A DNA stretch of 64,000 nucleotides, taken from Prostheceraeus crozeri (taxonomy: Eukaryota; Platyhelminthes; Polycladida; Euryleptidae). Position 1 is the first letter of the stretch, and each line of letters begins with the position of its first letter. The stretch spans positions 196,001 through 260,000 of the forward strand of contig CAJQUW010009291.1 of assembly GCA_907163375.1 (NCBI GenBank), given 5' to 3'. This document shows positions 1 through 11,262 of this stretch, in pieces. The notes beneath the pieces are model-generated. The model saw only the letters and a list, made by a program, of their open reading frames with translations, was not told where the DNA came from and ran no database searches. A program made the translations under genes and the position numbers.

Positions 1-481
1 GCATTGTGATCAAAAGAAGTTTAGAGATGAAATGATTTTTGATATGGCTGTATGTTTCGGTGAGAGATATCACCTGTACAGACCACCATCCCATTGTAAT
101 ACTAGAAATAAAGCTACCTACATTGCAAAACTCTCTTCACGCTGGCATTGTAGTCTCTATGACGTTTATGAACTGTATCTATATTATTGTCAACAGCATG
201 GGTCTATGTAAAACACATTTTTACTCCTTATAAATAAGTGATGATCATTTTTATGAAGTGTATTCTGTACTTGTAAATTTTGTCTGGTGTTGAATAAACT
301 TACAGTGGAACATGATTGTTATTTCTGTTTTATTCATAGTGGAAGTCATTGAAGCAATGTGAAATCTATAGTCACAACGTTCATGATGGCGCATCGTACA
401 CTAAGTAAACACATGTGTCATTTGACACTTGATCAACAAGGATTCGATGGATTTTTACAAGATTAGAAACATACATTTAAA
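1..481. other. No gene recognised
   Basis: Short open frames here look like chance. An AATAAA at about 293 could be a polyadenylation signal for a plus-strand gene lying left of the window. Confidence 0.4.
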
Positions 482-802
482 ATGAAGATGAATGATATGA
501 TAGTGCTAACTGAAAGCCTTCCTCTCTTCAAAAGATTGATAGAGAGTTTACAACCTCAAGATGTAAAGGGTAGACTCGTTGCTTATATAGAGTTGAAAGA
601 TTTGCAAAAACCACTTCGTTTTGGATCTTATTGCACAGAATGGATTGCTCTTAGTGATCAATTTTATGGTCGTCATATGGAGAAAATTATGGAGAGAATA
701 GTAGAGACGTTGGAAGGAAATGCGTACGTTGTTAATCATATCATGATTCAACTGAGTGTGTTTACATCCACGACTTTGTTTGATGCTCGACACATTGTGT
801 AG
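482..802 (+). CDS. Small conserved Polinton protein, copy 1 (unknown function)
   Basis: This encodes a 106-residue protein with no domain I recognise. It is related to the genes at 10810-11262 and 37600-38008. The shared parts are a helical N-terminal stretch, a central segment around GRLVAYI, a RHMEKIMERI segment and a C-terminal IQLS. The reading frame is open here, whereas the other two copies are broken, so this may be the only intact copy in the window. It lies just upstream of the 88-bp tandem repeats. The conservation across two elements argues that it is a real gene; the function is unknown. Confidence 0.6.
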   Translation: MKMNDMIVLTESLPLFKRLIESLQPQDVKGRLVAYIELKDLQKPLRFGSYCTEWIALSDQFYGRHMEKIMERIVETLEGNAYVVNHIMIQLSVFTSTTLFDARHIV

Positions 803-844
803 ATGCAATAAAGATTTCTTTTCACTGAGTATTTTGTAATGGTG

Positions 845-1300
845 TATAGAGCAACATGAGTCATTGTGCTTTGTGTATTACTATCGGGCTCTTTGTTTGA
901 TAAATGAATGCGTCTTTGTTCGAGAAAAGGGGCGTGTCACAACATGAGTCATTGCGCTTTGTGCATTACTATCGGGCTCTTTGTTAGATAAATGAATGCG
1001 TCTTTGTTCGAGAAAGGGGGCGTGTCATAACATTAGTCATTGCGCTTTGTGCATTACTATCGGGCTATCTGTTAGATAAATGAATGCGTCTTTGTTCGAG
1101 AAAGGGGGCGTGCCATAACATTAGTCATTGCGCTTTGTGCATTACTATCGGGCTCTCTGTTAGATAAATGAATGCGTCTTTGTTCGAGAAAAGGGGCGTG
1201 ACACAACATGAGTCATTGAGCTTTGTGCATTACTATCAGGCTCTTTGTTAGATAAATGAATGCGTCTTTGTTCGCTAGAAGGGGTGTGTCACTCAAGTCT
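845..1300. repeat. 88-bp tandem repeat, five copies plus a partial
   Basis: The shared TCATTG starts at 861, 949, 1037, 1125 and 1213, an exact 88-bp period. Units share a GCATTACTATCGGGCTC segment and a GATAAATGAATGCGTC segment. The array ends about 25 bp before a TATA box, so it may be an upstream regulatory array for the gene at 1430. That role is inference. Confidence 0.9.
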
Positions 1301-1325
1301 TTGTGAGGACTAGAACGACTTTGTG

Positions 1326-1357
1326 TATAAATAGGGAAGGTTTCCACCCGCGCAGTC
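1326..1357 (+). promoter_or_regulatory. Core promoter for the 1430 gene
   Basis: TATAAATA at 1326-1333 is followed 28 bases later by an initiator-like GCAGTC at 1352-1357. It sits about 75 bases before the first in-frame ATG of the downstream gene. Confidence 0.6.
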
Positions 1358-1429
1358 AAAAGTTCACGTGTGATAACTGTTTATCACGTAACAAAGACAG
1401 GGAAAACGTGAAAAGGGAAACGCATGTAA

Positions 1430-2065
1430 TTGGAGCTAGGACTGGTTATAAAACGGACGACTGAGCTCATGGCAATCATTTCTGTCCTTGCGCTAACCAT
1501 GCAGTTGCTCGAAGCCATCAACTCCTCTGCTCTCGCACTGGGTACACTGAACTCCCTTACTGTAGCATCGGGTAAAAATGCTTTCAATCAAAAGATAACT
1601 CATCATGGAGAAGCCGTGACCATAAAAACTCCAAGTCATCGGATAGATTATCTAAAGATTATGTCAACAAAGTATGGACTGGCCGTGTGTGTGCCGTTAG
1701 AGTATTGGACACGGTTACAATTCAATACTCTTGAAACATTCCTGAAAGAAAATCTCACCATTCCCAAAGAAATTGTTCGACACAATGGGAAGCGGTTACA
1801 AGTTCCCATCATGGAAAGACGAAACATGTATGTTCATATGGATAGACACTGTCTCATCATCCATGAAAAGGAGGGCAGCGAATTCGACTTACTCAATTGC
1901 AAACCACTCCCCATTTTGGGAAAAGGATTCTACTCCTTCGAAATTAAAATTCAAACCATCTACATGGGTCCGCGCAGGGACGGAAGGTTGTTTACGTTGA
2001 ATCCCTATCTTGTCTCCATAACCTTTAAAAATGATGTCTATATTGATGATGATCAACTACAGTAA
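1430..2065 (+). CDS. Conserved Polinton accessory protein, possible ssDNA-binding protein
   Basis: This encodes a 211-residue protein homologous to the product of 38835-39609 in element B. Shared landmarks are a KIM..YG motif, a VP segment, an N-IP segment and a C-terminal block of the form IYMGP....LFTL, which in element B reads LYYGR....IASL. The alternating hydrophobic beta pattern with a terminal charged tail would fit an OB-fold ssDNA-binding protein, as needed for protein-primed replication, but no diagnostic motif is seen. The true start is uncertain. The element B copy has a start-codon exon upstream, and homology here begins around residue 50, so the first 40 residues may be leader. 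Confidence 0.55.
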   Translation: MELGLVIKRTTELMAIISVLALTMQLLEAINSSALALGTLNSLTVASGKNAFNQKITHHGEAVTIKTPSHRIDYLKIMSTKYGLAVCVPLEYWTRLQFNTLETFLKENLTIPKEIVRHNGKRLQVPIMERRNMYVHMDRHCLIIHEKEGSEFDLLNCKPLPILGKGFYSFEIKIQTIYMGPRRDGRLFTLNPYLVSITFKNDVYIDDDQLQ

Positions 2066-2352
2066 CACTCTCCACACACTGAGAACGCACCATCGGTTTT
2101 TATGAGACCACGGCCTAACGGCCACCGTATCAAGAAAGAAAATGTACACTCACCATGCCACACATGAACATGACTCTCTCTCCTTCTTTCTTAGGCATAC
2201 CCTTCTTCACTCAAGTTTTAAACATGTGGAAATAATCAGCATGTCTCTATGTATCATGGAAACGTCAGTGTGTTACATTTTATGATACGAAACGTTAACT
2301 TCACATAACTCTAGAACGCTTTCAACTACGAAGGTTACATCGCGCAATCCTA

Positions 2353-2577
2353 TCCAACTCTTGCCGTGTCATTAACGTAGGAGACGGCAATGTATTTATT
2401 CGCATTCAAGAGATGATTCTACATAATGATCACTGCTGCATCGTGATTCCAAAATCCTCATGGGAAAAGTATAAAAGGGAAGTCCACTCAACCCTCATGT
2501 CATTTGTGAGTCATGCTCCCCATCCGCATCATCAACGCCATGCGCGAAATGAATCTCAGAAGAAGACATCTATTTAG
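2353..2577 (+). pseudogene. Remnant of a PC4-like ORF
   Basis: This frame matches the second half of the PC4-like protein at 31132-31782: a GNVFIRI block, then SSWEKYKREVH, which in B reads GSWEKYKRKVH. It runs to a TAG at 2575-2577, and no start or N-terminal half is recognisable. After a single-base frame change near 2545-2580, the tail frame continues open to 2818 and keeps a KPFSF..AV..LR segment also seen in element B. The nested TBP-like gene begins inside this remnant. Confidence 0.5.
2470..2505 (+). promoter_or_regulatory. Core promoter of the TBP-like gene, embedded in PC4-like codons
   Basis: TATAAAAG at 2470-2477 falls on the codons for Tyr-Lys-Arg of the PC4-like frame. A TCATTT initiator lies at 2500-2505, with its A 32 bases after the first T. 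The spacing is identical in element B (31411 and 31443). Confidence 0.65.
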
Positions 2578-3136
2578 AACAGTTGCATACCCATCTTCCC
2601 GATTCAGTCCATCATCGCGGTCGTCCGCAAATGTTAGTCATTCGCATGATAAACGGTCGAAATCTTCAAATCTTTCGCTGCGGCAAAATCCAAGTCTTAG
2701 GAAACCTTTCTCATTTCGTGATGCAGTCCATGTGTTACGAAGTCGTCAAGAAAATACGAACACTCATGCCTCATCTACGCCTCAGTCCCCTGACATTGAA
2801 GAATATAGTAGTGTTTAGAACAGTTTAGAACAGAAAATACGAACACTCATGCCTCATCTACGCCTCAGTCCCCTGACATTGAAGAATATAGTAGTGTCTG
2901 TTCAATTGAAGATGTTAGTGAATCTAGCCAACATTAAAACCAGTAATCATTGTATATTTTATGAAACTGAACTCTTTCCTGCTGCTCTAATTCGGAAGTG
3001 GCATCCTGTACATATTGCAGTGTTTCACAACGGACATTGTATCATGACTGGTTTACGTGATATCAGTAAAATAGCTGACATTGTTAAATTTCTAATGCGT
3101 TATCTGTATGAGTCACAGTTAATAGAATCGTGTTAA
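2513..3136 (+). pseudogene. TBP-like protein gene, broken copy
   Basis: The pieces match the intact TBP-like protein at 31454-31999. The start ATG at 2513 opens a basic N-terminus. After a one-base frame change (about 2545-2580), the first TBP repeat follows with RPQMLVIRM and NLQIF. An 83-bp tandem duplication shifts the frame again. The second repeat is at 2849-3136 with LTLKNIVVS, YETELFPAALI and VFHNGHCIMTGL. The second repeat follows the TBP pattern (QNMV, YEPELFP..I, IF.SGK...TG). The frame arithmetic is consistent: 83 is not a multiple of three and exactly explains the second shift. The copy is probably non-functional unless spliced in a way I cannot see. Confidence 0.7.
2751..2902. 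repeat. 83-bp tandem duplication that breaks the TBP-like gene
   Basis: About 69 bases beginning AAAATACGAACACTCATGCC at 2751 recur from 2834. The offset is 83 bp. A short TTTAGAACAG repeat fills the junction. Confidence 0.9.
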
Positions 3137-3189
3137 TCACATGATGTGTTTTCAATGCGTCAGTGCTATTTATAGACATGAAATGATAC

Positions 3190-3425
3190 CCATACACTTG
3201 TCGGTGAAAAGGTCACGCTGTCTGACGTGAGGCGCCATCGCTTTGTCTGATAAATAACGCCCACACACATGTCGGTGAAAAGGTCACGCTGTCTGACGTG
3301 AGGCGCCATCGATGTTGAATGACACGCCCACACACACATGTCGGTGAAAAGGTCACGCTGTCTGACGTGAGGAGCCTTCGATGTTGAATGACACGGCCAC
3401 ACACGTGTCGGTGAAAAGGTTGAAC
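3190..3425. repeat. Tandem repeat of 66-71 bp, about 3.5 copies
   Basis: TCGGTGAAAAGG recurs at 3201, 3272, 3341 and 3407, with a conserved CACGCTGTCTGACGTGAGG segment. The array is flanked by two copies of GCTATTTATAGACATGA (about 3166 and 3481), which read as TATAAATAGC boxes on the minus strand. No minus-strand gene was found for them. Confidence 0.85.
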
Positions 3426-3426
3426 A

Positions 3427-4144
3427 AGACTGATTAGATTCTTATCTAACTGACTGGCGCTTTAGCACTTCATGAGTGAGAGCTATTTATAGACATGAGT
3501 CAGCAAAGTGGTTGATGTTTCCTAAGCCGAAGAAATTGTCATGATGCTACATTCGTTGGTGAGGATGTTAACTTACAAACTCTAACATGGTTTTAACTTT
3601 ATTTTATACTTTAACTATCTTGCAAATAGTGAAATACTTATGACTTAATTTTATATTTCACCTATCTTACAAACTGTACAAACAGTGAAATGATTTTAAC
3701 ATTAATTCAAACTTTACAATCATCAACTTTATTTCTAACCCTACCCATCTTACAAAATGATCAAAACTTTTACTTCTGTCTATTGAGTGAGAATCTCATC
3801 TTTATGTCAAAAGAAAACGACACAGTATGTACATGATATGTTATTCATCATCACAACCGATTTTCATAGCACCGCACATAGTTAATACTGATGGTAGCAG
3901 AAAACAAAGTTTTTATGGCTCACATCACCGGAGAAAACAAAGTCACTCATGTGCAGGGAGAAAACAAAGTCACTCATGTGCAGGGAGAAACAAAGTCAGG
4001 AAAACAAGTTGATATGCAAGTCATGATATGAAGTGATCAGGAGTTGGACACATGTTACAAGGCACTCACTCACAACACCCCATAGAAAACGGCATGGAGC
4101 GAAAAAGCAAAACATCAACCACAACAGAGAGGAACCACTCATCA
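3427..4144. other. Non-coding, AT-rich, with a small 27-bp repeat
   Basis: No gene is seen. A 27-bp unit (GAGAAAACAAAGTCACTCAT) is repeated at 3931 and 3958 with a decayed third copy. Several runs of loosely repeated words such as AACTTTA..CATCTTACAAA occur at 3580-3780. Confidence 0.5.
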
Positions 4145-7100
4145 TCAGACATCGCCGGACGGAGGAAGAGAAAGTTTCTGTCTCTTGGGTGGAGGTAGAT
4201 GAGTGTCTGGATGGCCATACGGTAATGAGTGGTTAGGACTCATCCAGCATCGCTTGTCTTCCCATGCTGAGAGACCTCGTTTCCTAAACGTCGTTGTTCT
4301 GACTTGATGCGACTGTGATTTTAAAATGGTCATTTCTACTTTTTTAATTTTAAGAGAATCTAAGGCATCTTGATAGTCCCTATGTGTCATTTTTCTAACG
4401 ATTGACTTCGAGATGCCTTTCGCCCGTTTAATAGAAAGCTCTGAGGATTTTAGCTTCATGGAGTACATCTTGGGGCGAAGCAAGATCATCTCCTCTATCT
4501 GTTTGCCGGCGCACTCATCCTTGAAGCAGCCAAGCTTCACTTTGTTTCAGGTAGAGTAAAGCGGATGGTCAGTGGGATAGTTGGAACTATCAAACTTGGG
4601 TGCTAAATATTTTAAAATGTCTTTCTGCTTGACTTGGCTAGTGGTTGTCAAAGCTAGGAAGAAGCTGTCTGTATCGCCTCCTACTAATTCCACATGTTGG
4701 ATCAATGGACATGTTTTAAAGGTGTGGTAAAATAACTTGTACATTTCTAACTTGGAGTGATCCAAGACAGCTTGACCGACATAAATGGGCTTGCAAAGTT
4801 CTACTTTAGATTTTAACATTCTAAAACCAGTAATGTCTTCGGAAGTGACATCATAGTGACAAAACCACGGCGAGCGACATAACTTGATACTCGTTTCCGG
4901 ATCAGTCACGATACGATAGTCCATGCGCTTTCTTACATCCTCCATGGTTTTACCAAAGAGGGCATTATTCTTAAATTTAAAGAAGTCCTTTTCGAAAGGA
5001 TTCTTGGATTCAGCCCGTTTCTTGCTATTAAATTCTATATACGGTTTTAGAAAGGGCTTCTGCCTAAACTGGATAGCGCGATGGACTTTGTCAAGTTGCA
5101 TCCCCATACCTAGATAGAATTTGAGGATGGAATAGTGCACGATGTAATGCTGCTTGTTCAATTGGGTGAGCAACAACTTCCTAGTGGGTTTATATTTTAA
5201 GTCATTTTCCGCCTCATACTGCTTATTGTGTTCTTCCATAAAGGGAGAGAACATATCTGGACTGACTATGCCAGATTCGGGTGCGAGAGGAAAATCAACT
5301 GTCCTATTCTTAATACATTCTGGATAGATGAGGTCGACTTCAAATAATTAACCTATGTCGGCTTCATCTCCCAGTGCCATGATGTGTGCTGGATTGGAGA
5401 AGTATTCAATGTCATGGGGCTCTACCCATTGGAAGTCAGACTGTGGCAAAGGCTTGGATAATGCACTCCCATATAAATTATTTTGGTCTATGTACATTAA
5501 ATGTGTGGTCGATCCTATGTCTTGGGTGCTGTTGACAACATGCTTGTTGACAAATGTTAAGCCACCCCTAATACCACGTTCAAATAACGTGTACATTTCT
5601 GCATCTTGCAGTAAATGAATGCTCTCTTTCGTCATCTTGAAGGCTGACTGATAGGACAGACCCGGCAGACTAACAAAATGGACGGGGTCTAAGGCGTCCT
5701 GTTCTAATGTGACTTTCCTAAAAGTCTCAAACACGTCAGCCAACAGATAGACGTCTAATTTTAAGTAGGCAAGCATGTAGTCACCAAAAGTGCGACACCT
5801 AAATTCTAACCATGCTTGCTCTGCATGCCTATAATCATCGAGCGACCAGTCCTAACCCGTCAAATCATTTTTAAATTTATCGATGGACGGAAGGGATGCT
5901 TCTTTGAATGTATCCATTAGTGATGCAAATGGAAAATTTTCCAGAAAATTTTCCGGAAAATTATCCAATTTTTTCAAAATTTTCCGGAAAATTTTCTTTT
6001 TTTCGGTGATTGACGTTTTTGCCTTTGTTTTTGAGACTTGTTGCAGTCGCTTGAAAAGACTATGTAATATTCAAAGACCGAAAACTTCTCTATCATCCCT
6101 GCATGTTAACTTTTGGAACCAACTGCACCCTCCATGTCTATTTCAGATCTTTCCGAATATCAGACATTAAATGGATTTCAGATTTCTCGATGAATTTCAG
6201 ATATCTGTCAGAAAATCAACTTTGAAAGGATCTTAGATTCAACTGGAGAATCTCCAATTCATCTGGAAAAGTCTGAAATTGGTTTAAGTAGATCTGAAAT
6301 CGATTTGGAACTATCTGAACCATCTGAGCTAGAAATGGAAGATGTGTAGTTTGTCCTCCACGAAGATATCGGACAATACGCCAGAAGTTAGAAGCTATCA
6401 TATAGATATTCTTCTACTCATCACAGATATCTTTACTTTCCAAATATCTCACGAGTTTACAGTCTTTATATATCTTCCAATATATAGTCGCTCATGTATA
6501 ATGGTGTGTTGGACTGTGTACTTGTGTTTCACATGTTCATCAACAAACACATGGAGAATTTGTATCATTGCAATCAAGGCTGCATAATAAAGTGCATTAT
6601 TTTTGCTCCAGATCTTTCACAATGCATGAAATTATACCCCCTTTGAAAAGGAAAAAATTCATGTTGTCCCAAAAGATGTCTGTGTTATAATATTAAAAGA
6701 GCCACTGGTGGCAAAGGAATGCTCAAAACTCCGCGGACGGGATTCGTATTGCTACGATTTTTTTAATCGAAGTGATATGATGAAATCAAGAGCTTTAGAA
6801 CAATTCTATTGATGTGTCTATGCCTCGGCTAAGATGGAAAACGTAAAAATTATATCACAAAAATTCAAATTTTTTCATTTTTCGAAATCGTTTCATTCAA
6901 AATAATGATCAAAATCACCATTTATAGACCCATTCCATTAGTGTGTAGCTGCCTCGGCTGTGGAAGCGGTCAAAGCATAGGGCCTATCACAAAAAATCAG
7001 AACTGTCAAAATTTTCCAATTTTTTCCAGATTTTTCCAATATTTTCCAAAACTTTCCATGGAAAATTTTGATTCAAAATTTTCCGAAAAATTATCATCAC

Positions 7101-9377
7101 TAGTATCCATTGAACTAAAATAACTATAAGGAAACACCCCTTTCCGTCGCATCAGACTGTCACTTATGTTGGGATAGTCTTTCTTTTAATGTTGAGTGAG
7201 GGGAAGTGTTTCTAAATTATTAGCCAACGCGGCTAAGGAAGAAGACATAAATTGAAAGGTATCTAGAAACTTTATATCATAGAAGACAGGCTTCCCCTCC
7301 TTCGTCTTATCTACTTGTACTTTAGCAGTGATGCACATAAATTTTTCCTTACTTTGTGCAATCACTTTGGATGACCAGGATTTCATTTTACCGAATCCAT
7401 GGCGAATGATGATGTGAGCATCATAACATTTAAAGTTATGAAAGATGACGGGGAGCGTTCGCCGTTTGAGCCTAAGTTTCATATTGCATTTACTGCATAA
7501 GGCAGACCTAAATTTACCACTGAGATGGCAATAGTCCCTCACTTTCTTATGTTGCTGATCATCAAAGGATGAACAGCAGCGGGGACATTCCGTGGTCCTA
7601 TCAAATTTGTGTTTATCGGCTTCTGTGAAGCACATGGGTTTCCTAGTCAGCTCCGTTTCATAGCGTTGATGAAAACGGGCTTTCCTATCTAAAAAGTTGA
7701 GGAAGTTTTCAACGCACTCCTCGCCTTGCCACACATGCATTTTATTTTGGTTCCTATAATATGGATGCCAAACTTCATAACGGGCAATGGCTGCTGGCTC
7801 ATGACTTAGGTCTTCTTGTTCAATATAACATTCAATGTCCGCATAGATGGTACATATGGGACTGAGCTCATTGCTGTTTTCCTCATACCTATACAATTTA
7901 TCTTTGGGCATGACTTCCATTTGAAGTTTACCCCGAGAGCACCACTCGTAGTGCTGTTCAAAACATGGTTTAGATGTGAAACACCGTGTGCAGCGATCAC
8001 AGTAATAATGTTTGTCATCATAACTTTGTTGGTGGTGATACAATCTAGAAATTTTAGGAATGCCACATTAATGCCATTCTGGGTGGTTGTCGCTATAGAC
8101 TAGGAGAAGATTGACAACCCGGTCGAAGTTACTTTGGCGGTTGTTATACCTAAAAAAAATTCAGACCTTTTTCCCAGAGATGGACGACGATCTTAATATT
8201 ATTGAGTTTTTCAAATTGGGCGATGCCTTTAAAATCTAATGTGTTGACATCTAACCCGTCAAACTTAAGCTCATCCTCCCATTCACGATACTTGGTGACT
8301 CTTTGACGATCCCTATCTATATCATTATAGTGAAGAATGGAGAGGACGGCATACTTGAAACACTGGGACTGACACTCTACATTGACGACAGCCTTTTTGC
8401 TAGCCAGTGCTTTGGGGAGGGTGAAACAACTGCTCCCTTTTTCAAAAATTTTCTAAAAGATTGATTTTGAGGTCTACTTTCTCTTTCCCATCAAAAACCA
8501 GACCGCTGTCTCTTTCATTAAATTTATTTAAGTTGCTGAAGGATATAGGTCGCATGTCTCTCTATCTACTCGTTTACATCACCTATGAGATCAGCAGCAC
8601 AGGAGGCTATCCTAATGGTCACAGTGGACTCTACTTCTCCCGTGCTACTGTCTACCTTATTGAAACGAGCAGTGAGATAGAACATGCCTTTGAGTAAAAA
8701 TCTATCTAAGCTCGCCAACATTTGATGAATCAAGCCTATATTATTCATCAAGAAAGGATGAATGTCTTGCACAGCTTCAGAGCTTTCTAACTCATAGTCA
8801 CGAACGAGCCTCTCAAGGGAAAACTTGCTCAGCCTTAGAGTGACGTTGTTGTCAGTGTAAAGCTCAGTGGGATGAGTGTGACAGAGTGTGTGCGAAGAAA
8901 GAACAAACTCTGTAGGAAAGGTCTTCTGACACGAAGAACAGGAAAAGCCGACGTGTGATGAAGGATGCTTCCTACCTGATGACGTTGGTGGTTGCCTCAC
9001 ACTGCCACAGGAACCGCCTTCGATGTGGACTCGCAAGTTGGTGTTGTTGTAGAACGTGCGTCCGCAACCTTCAGACCTGGGCAGTTGAGGGATCGGTCGG
9101 CGCTTTCCTCCCCTGCAGGCACGGCCAGCGGTGTGACGTCTCAAACTGTAGGCTGAGGCGAAGACCCTGTCACACCGCTGGCATCGAAAGTCCTTCTCCT
9201 CTTCGACTTCAATCTCCCTCTCCTCTCCCACTATCTCTAACTCCTCCTGCTCCAACAGTCTCTCCACCGACTTGACGGAGAGGAGAGGGAGGTCGGCCGC
9301 TGCAGGTGATGGTGGCGATGCTGGGATGATGATGGGACGGGAGGGAACGTCGCCGTCCAGGAGGTAGGCCGCCAGAT
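4145..9377 (-). pseudogene. Protein-primed DNA polymerase B (PolB), element A
   Basis: Polinton PolB replicates the element from a protein primer. Reading from 9377 down, the order is:
- C2H2-like fingers (CQRCDRVF, CSSCQKTF)
- the Polinton N-terminal domain (about 8100-8460)
- the DIEC exonuclease motif (about 7820)
- a cysteine/histidine segment
- the motif A region NNLYGS (about 5470)
- GKTMEDVRKR (about 4940)
- the catalytic GGDTDSFF (about 4665)
- a C-terminal SAWEDKRCW
Against element B the frame is broken by in-frame stops near 4545 (TGA), 5348 (TAA), 5852 (TAG), 7186 (TAA) and 8070 (TAA), by frameshifts around 8100-8570, and by the hAT insertion at 5918-7102. It is clearly dead. Confidence 0.9.
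5918..7102. mobile_element. Non-autonomous hAT-like element inserted in PolB
   Basis: The termini are TAGTGATG at 5918 and CATCACTA ending at 7102. They are flanked by identical 8-bp copies of GTATCCAT (5910-5917 and 7103-7110), the target-site length typical of hAT transposons. Subterminal regions are rich in GGAAAATTTTCC-type palindromes. No transposase is encoded. Removing the insert and one target copy restores the PolB reading frame across the site. Confidence 0.9.
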
Positions 9378-10167
9378 CTGTTGAGAAAAAGAGAAAAGAG
9401 ATTAGTAACATGATCATAATTTCAAGTTTGAAGTCTTATCCCCCTATTTCCCAATCACGGTTACTTAAAATCTAATGAATTAATCTCCGGCAACACCGAT
9501 GGACGCGGAGGAGGCAGGAGGGACACGAGCCGAGGGTGGAAGGATCCTGGGCTTCGGTGTCGGAGGGACGTGGTGACGAGGAGCAGGGACTGGAGCAGGG
9601 ACGGGCGCAGGGACGGGTGCAGGCGCTGGAGGTGGGGCGATGACGATGCCCGAGCTCGAGAGAGGAGTCGCACCTTAGGCGGAGGTAGACGGGTGGGAAG
9701 GTAGGGCCGGAAATTCCTCGTGGCTTCCTCCCACTTCTTCATCTTCGCCAAGTCTGTAGAGAGGAAAGAGAGATTAGAGGTTGCGGAGATAATAATGATA
9801 GAGAGTAAGCTGTACGGATACAGAAGTGCTAAAACATGACATTTCAACTCTCAGTTCTCATAGGTGAGGATACTTACACTTGCGAAGCCGCTCATAGGCT
9901 TCCCCGATTGCTCCTTGGGGGACGGGTTCCCCATTGCGAATGCATTCATGCACTGAAAAAGAATGACAGCAAAGATGAGCAGAGGTAAAATTTGGATTCG
10001 GTTTAAGCATGAACAAAATAAGGGAAGGGCTCTTGATTTTAATTGGGATGTCTACCCTAATGATGTTAGTAATAGAGTCACCCTTGATACAAATACTTAC
10101 ATTGCTCGATGGTGGCCTTCTCCATCTCGACAGCAATGCGATAATTCTCAATTTTTGTAAATTCCAT
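9378..10167 (-). pseudogene. 5' exons upstream of PolB, element A
   Basis: A spliced leader can be read on the minus strand. Exon 10167-10101 starts with ATG and ends at a GTAAGT donor. Exon 9952-9878 lies between a TTTTTCAG acceptor and another GTAAGT donor. An exon from 9753 follows a CTCTCTACAG acceptor, and a last acceptor (TTTTTCTCAACAG) sits at 9378-9380 leading into the PolB zinc-finger exon. Exons one to three share a consistent phase and encode a charged helical segment. The end of exon three is a Pro/Ala-rich repeat region whose frame and donor I could not settle. It may be the PolB N-terminus or a separate small gene. Confidence 0.5.
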
Positions 10168-10637
10168 GGCAGATAGTCGATTGCAGATTACGTTAGCAGA
10201 TTTCAATCACTGAAAAGGAAAGATGAGAATCGTTTCATTTGCCTAGTCAACGTTTATCATGGGAACAATCATTGAAGTGACATCTAATGAATTACATCTC
10301 ACTCTACTCCATATCATAAAGACTAACCTTTGTCGAATGGCTGAAGTACTCTGACCTGGCGAGAGAAAGCGTCACGTTGAGTATGATGTCGAACACCCAA
10401 CATGAGCAACGGCTCAGGGGTTTCGGTCTAACAAACGACGAACAACCCGTGCAACGCAATCCCTCTACGGCAGTACCCGCCGTCCCGAAGGAACGCTCGA
10501 GCAAAGGAGGTATCACAGCGATGATATGTTTTATGAGCAGAAGTTAATCTCTTGATAGCAAGAGACTATTCAACTAGATAGCAAGTCAAAACAACCTGAT
10601 AGCAGGAGCTCACCGACACTCACCTTGTGAAAGATAA

Positions 10638-10672
10638 ATGTGAAGAGCAGAGGTGATACACTGCCTTTTATA
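10638..10672 (-). promoter_or_regulatory. Promoter for the element A PolB transcript
   Basis: On the minus strand, TATAAAAG (plus coordinates 10665-10672) is followed about 30 bases later by TTCACAT. It lies roughly 480 bases upstream of the ATG at 10167. Confidence 0.5.
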
Positions 10673-10809
10673 AGATTTTCCTAAGCGGTGAATGGATGAA
10701 ACCTCTCGTCCAATCACAGACGAGCTAGAGTTCCCGATGTGCGCACACATTTGTAACGCGTTATTGAAATCGTCTTAGGCAAACATGATGTTTAGCAATA
10801 GACTCAACC

Positions 10810-11262
10810 ATGGCACCTGAAATCAATACATTGAAACATGATGATTGCACGATTCGTTTTCATCAAGAGTGCTTCGGAGGCTTAATACAAGATTACATCC
10901 TTGAGTTTCAAAGGGAGGAGACAGAATTGGAAGCATGTTTAGACTACACACGAAAAATATTTACGGAGTTCATATCTTATTTCAAAGACAGTATCATCAA
11001 GGCTCACTTAATTGCACATGTCAATTACACTCATTTTCCACAAGGTGAAGTAGCGGAAAGTGTTGACTTTCAATTTCGTTCCTACGGACAATAATATGTT
11101 ACTGATGCTTCTGAGTTTTATACACGACATCTGCGCAAGATTATTTCTCGGATGGACAACTTTCATGGTTACGGCGATCATTTGCTTCTGAATAAAATAA
11201 ACCATATGGTCATTGCTATTAGTAAAGTGAGTTTCAATGATGTTAAATCAAAGACGAAATAA
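10810..11262 (+). pseudogene. Small conserved Polinton protein, copy 2, with an in-frame stop
   Basis: A 150-codon frame is interrupted by a single TAA at 11092-11094 and otherwise open to 11260-11262. The part before the stop matches 37736-38008 (FHQECFGGLIQDYI resembles FHRQSLKGAVQDYV). The part after it keeps a TRHLRKIISRM block that matches RHMEKIMERI in copy 1. It is therefore one gene interrupted once, not a complete 94-residue gene. It lies divergent from PolB. The function is unknown. Confidence 0.6.

Noticed and set aside
39-233. 64-codon frame at the window start
   Set aside because: No motif, no promoter and no homologous copy in the other elements.
3160-3500. Minus-strand TATAAATAGC boxes as promoters
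   Set aside because: No minus-strand gene lies downstream; they may be just part of the repeat region.
7806-8103. Open frames opposite or beside PolB in element A
   Set aside because: Shadow frames of PolB sequence; the real frame is fixed by homology to element B.
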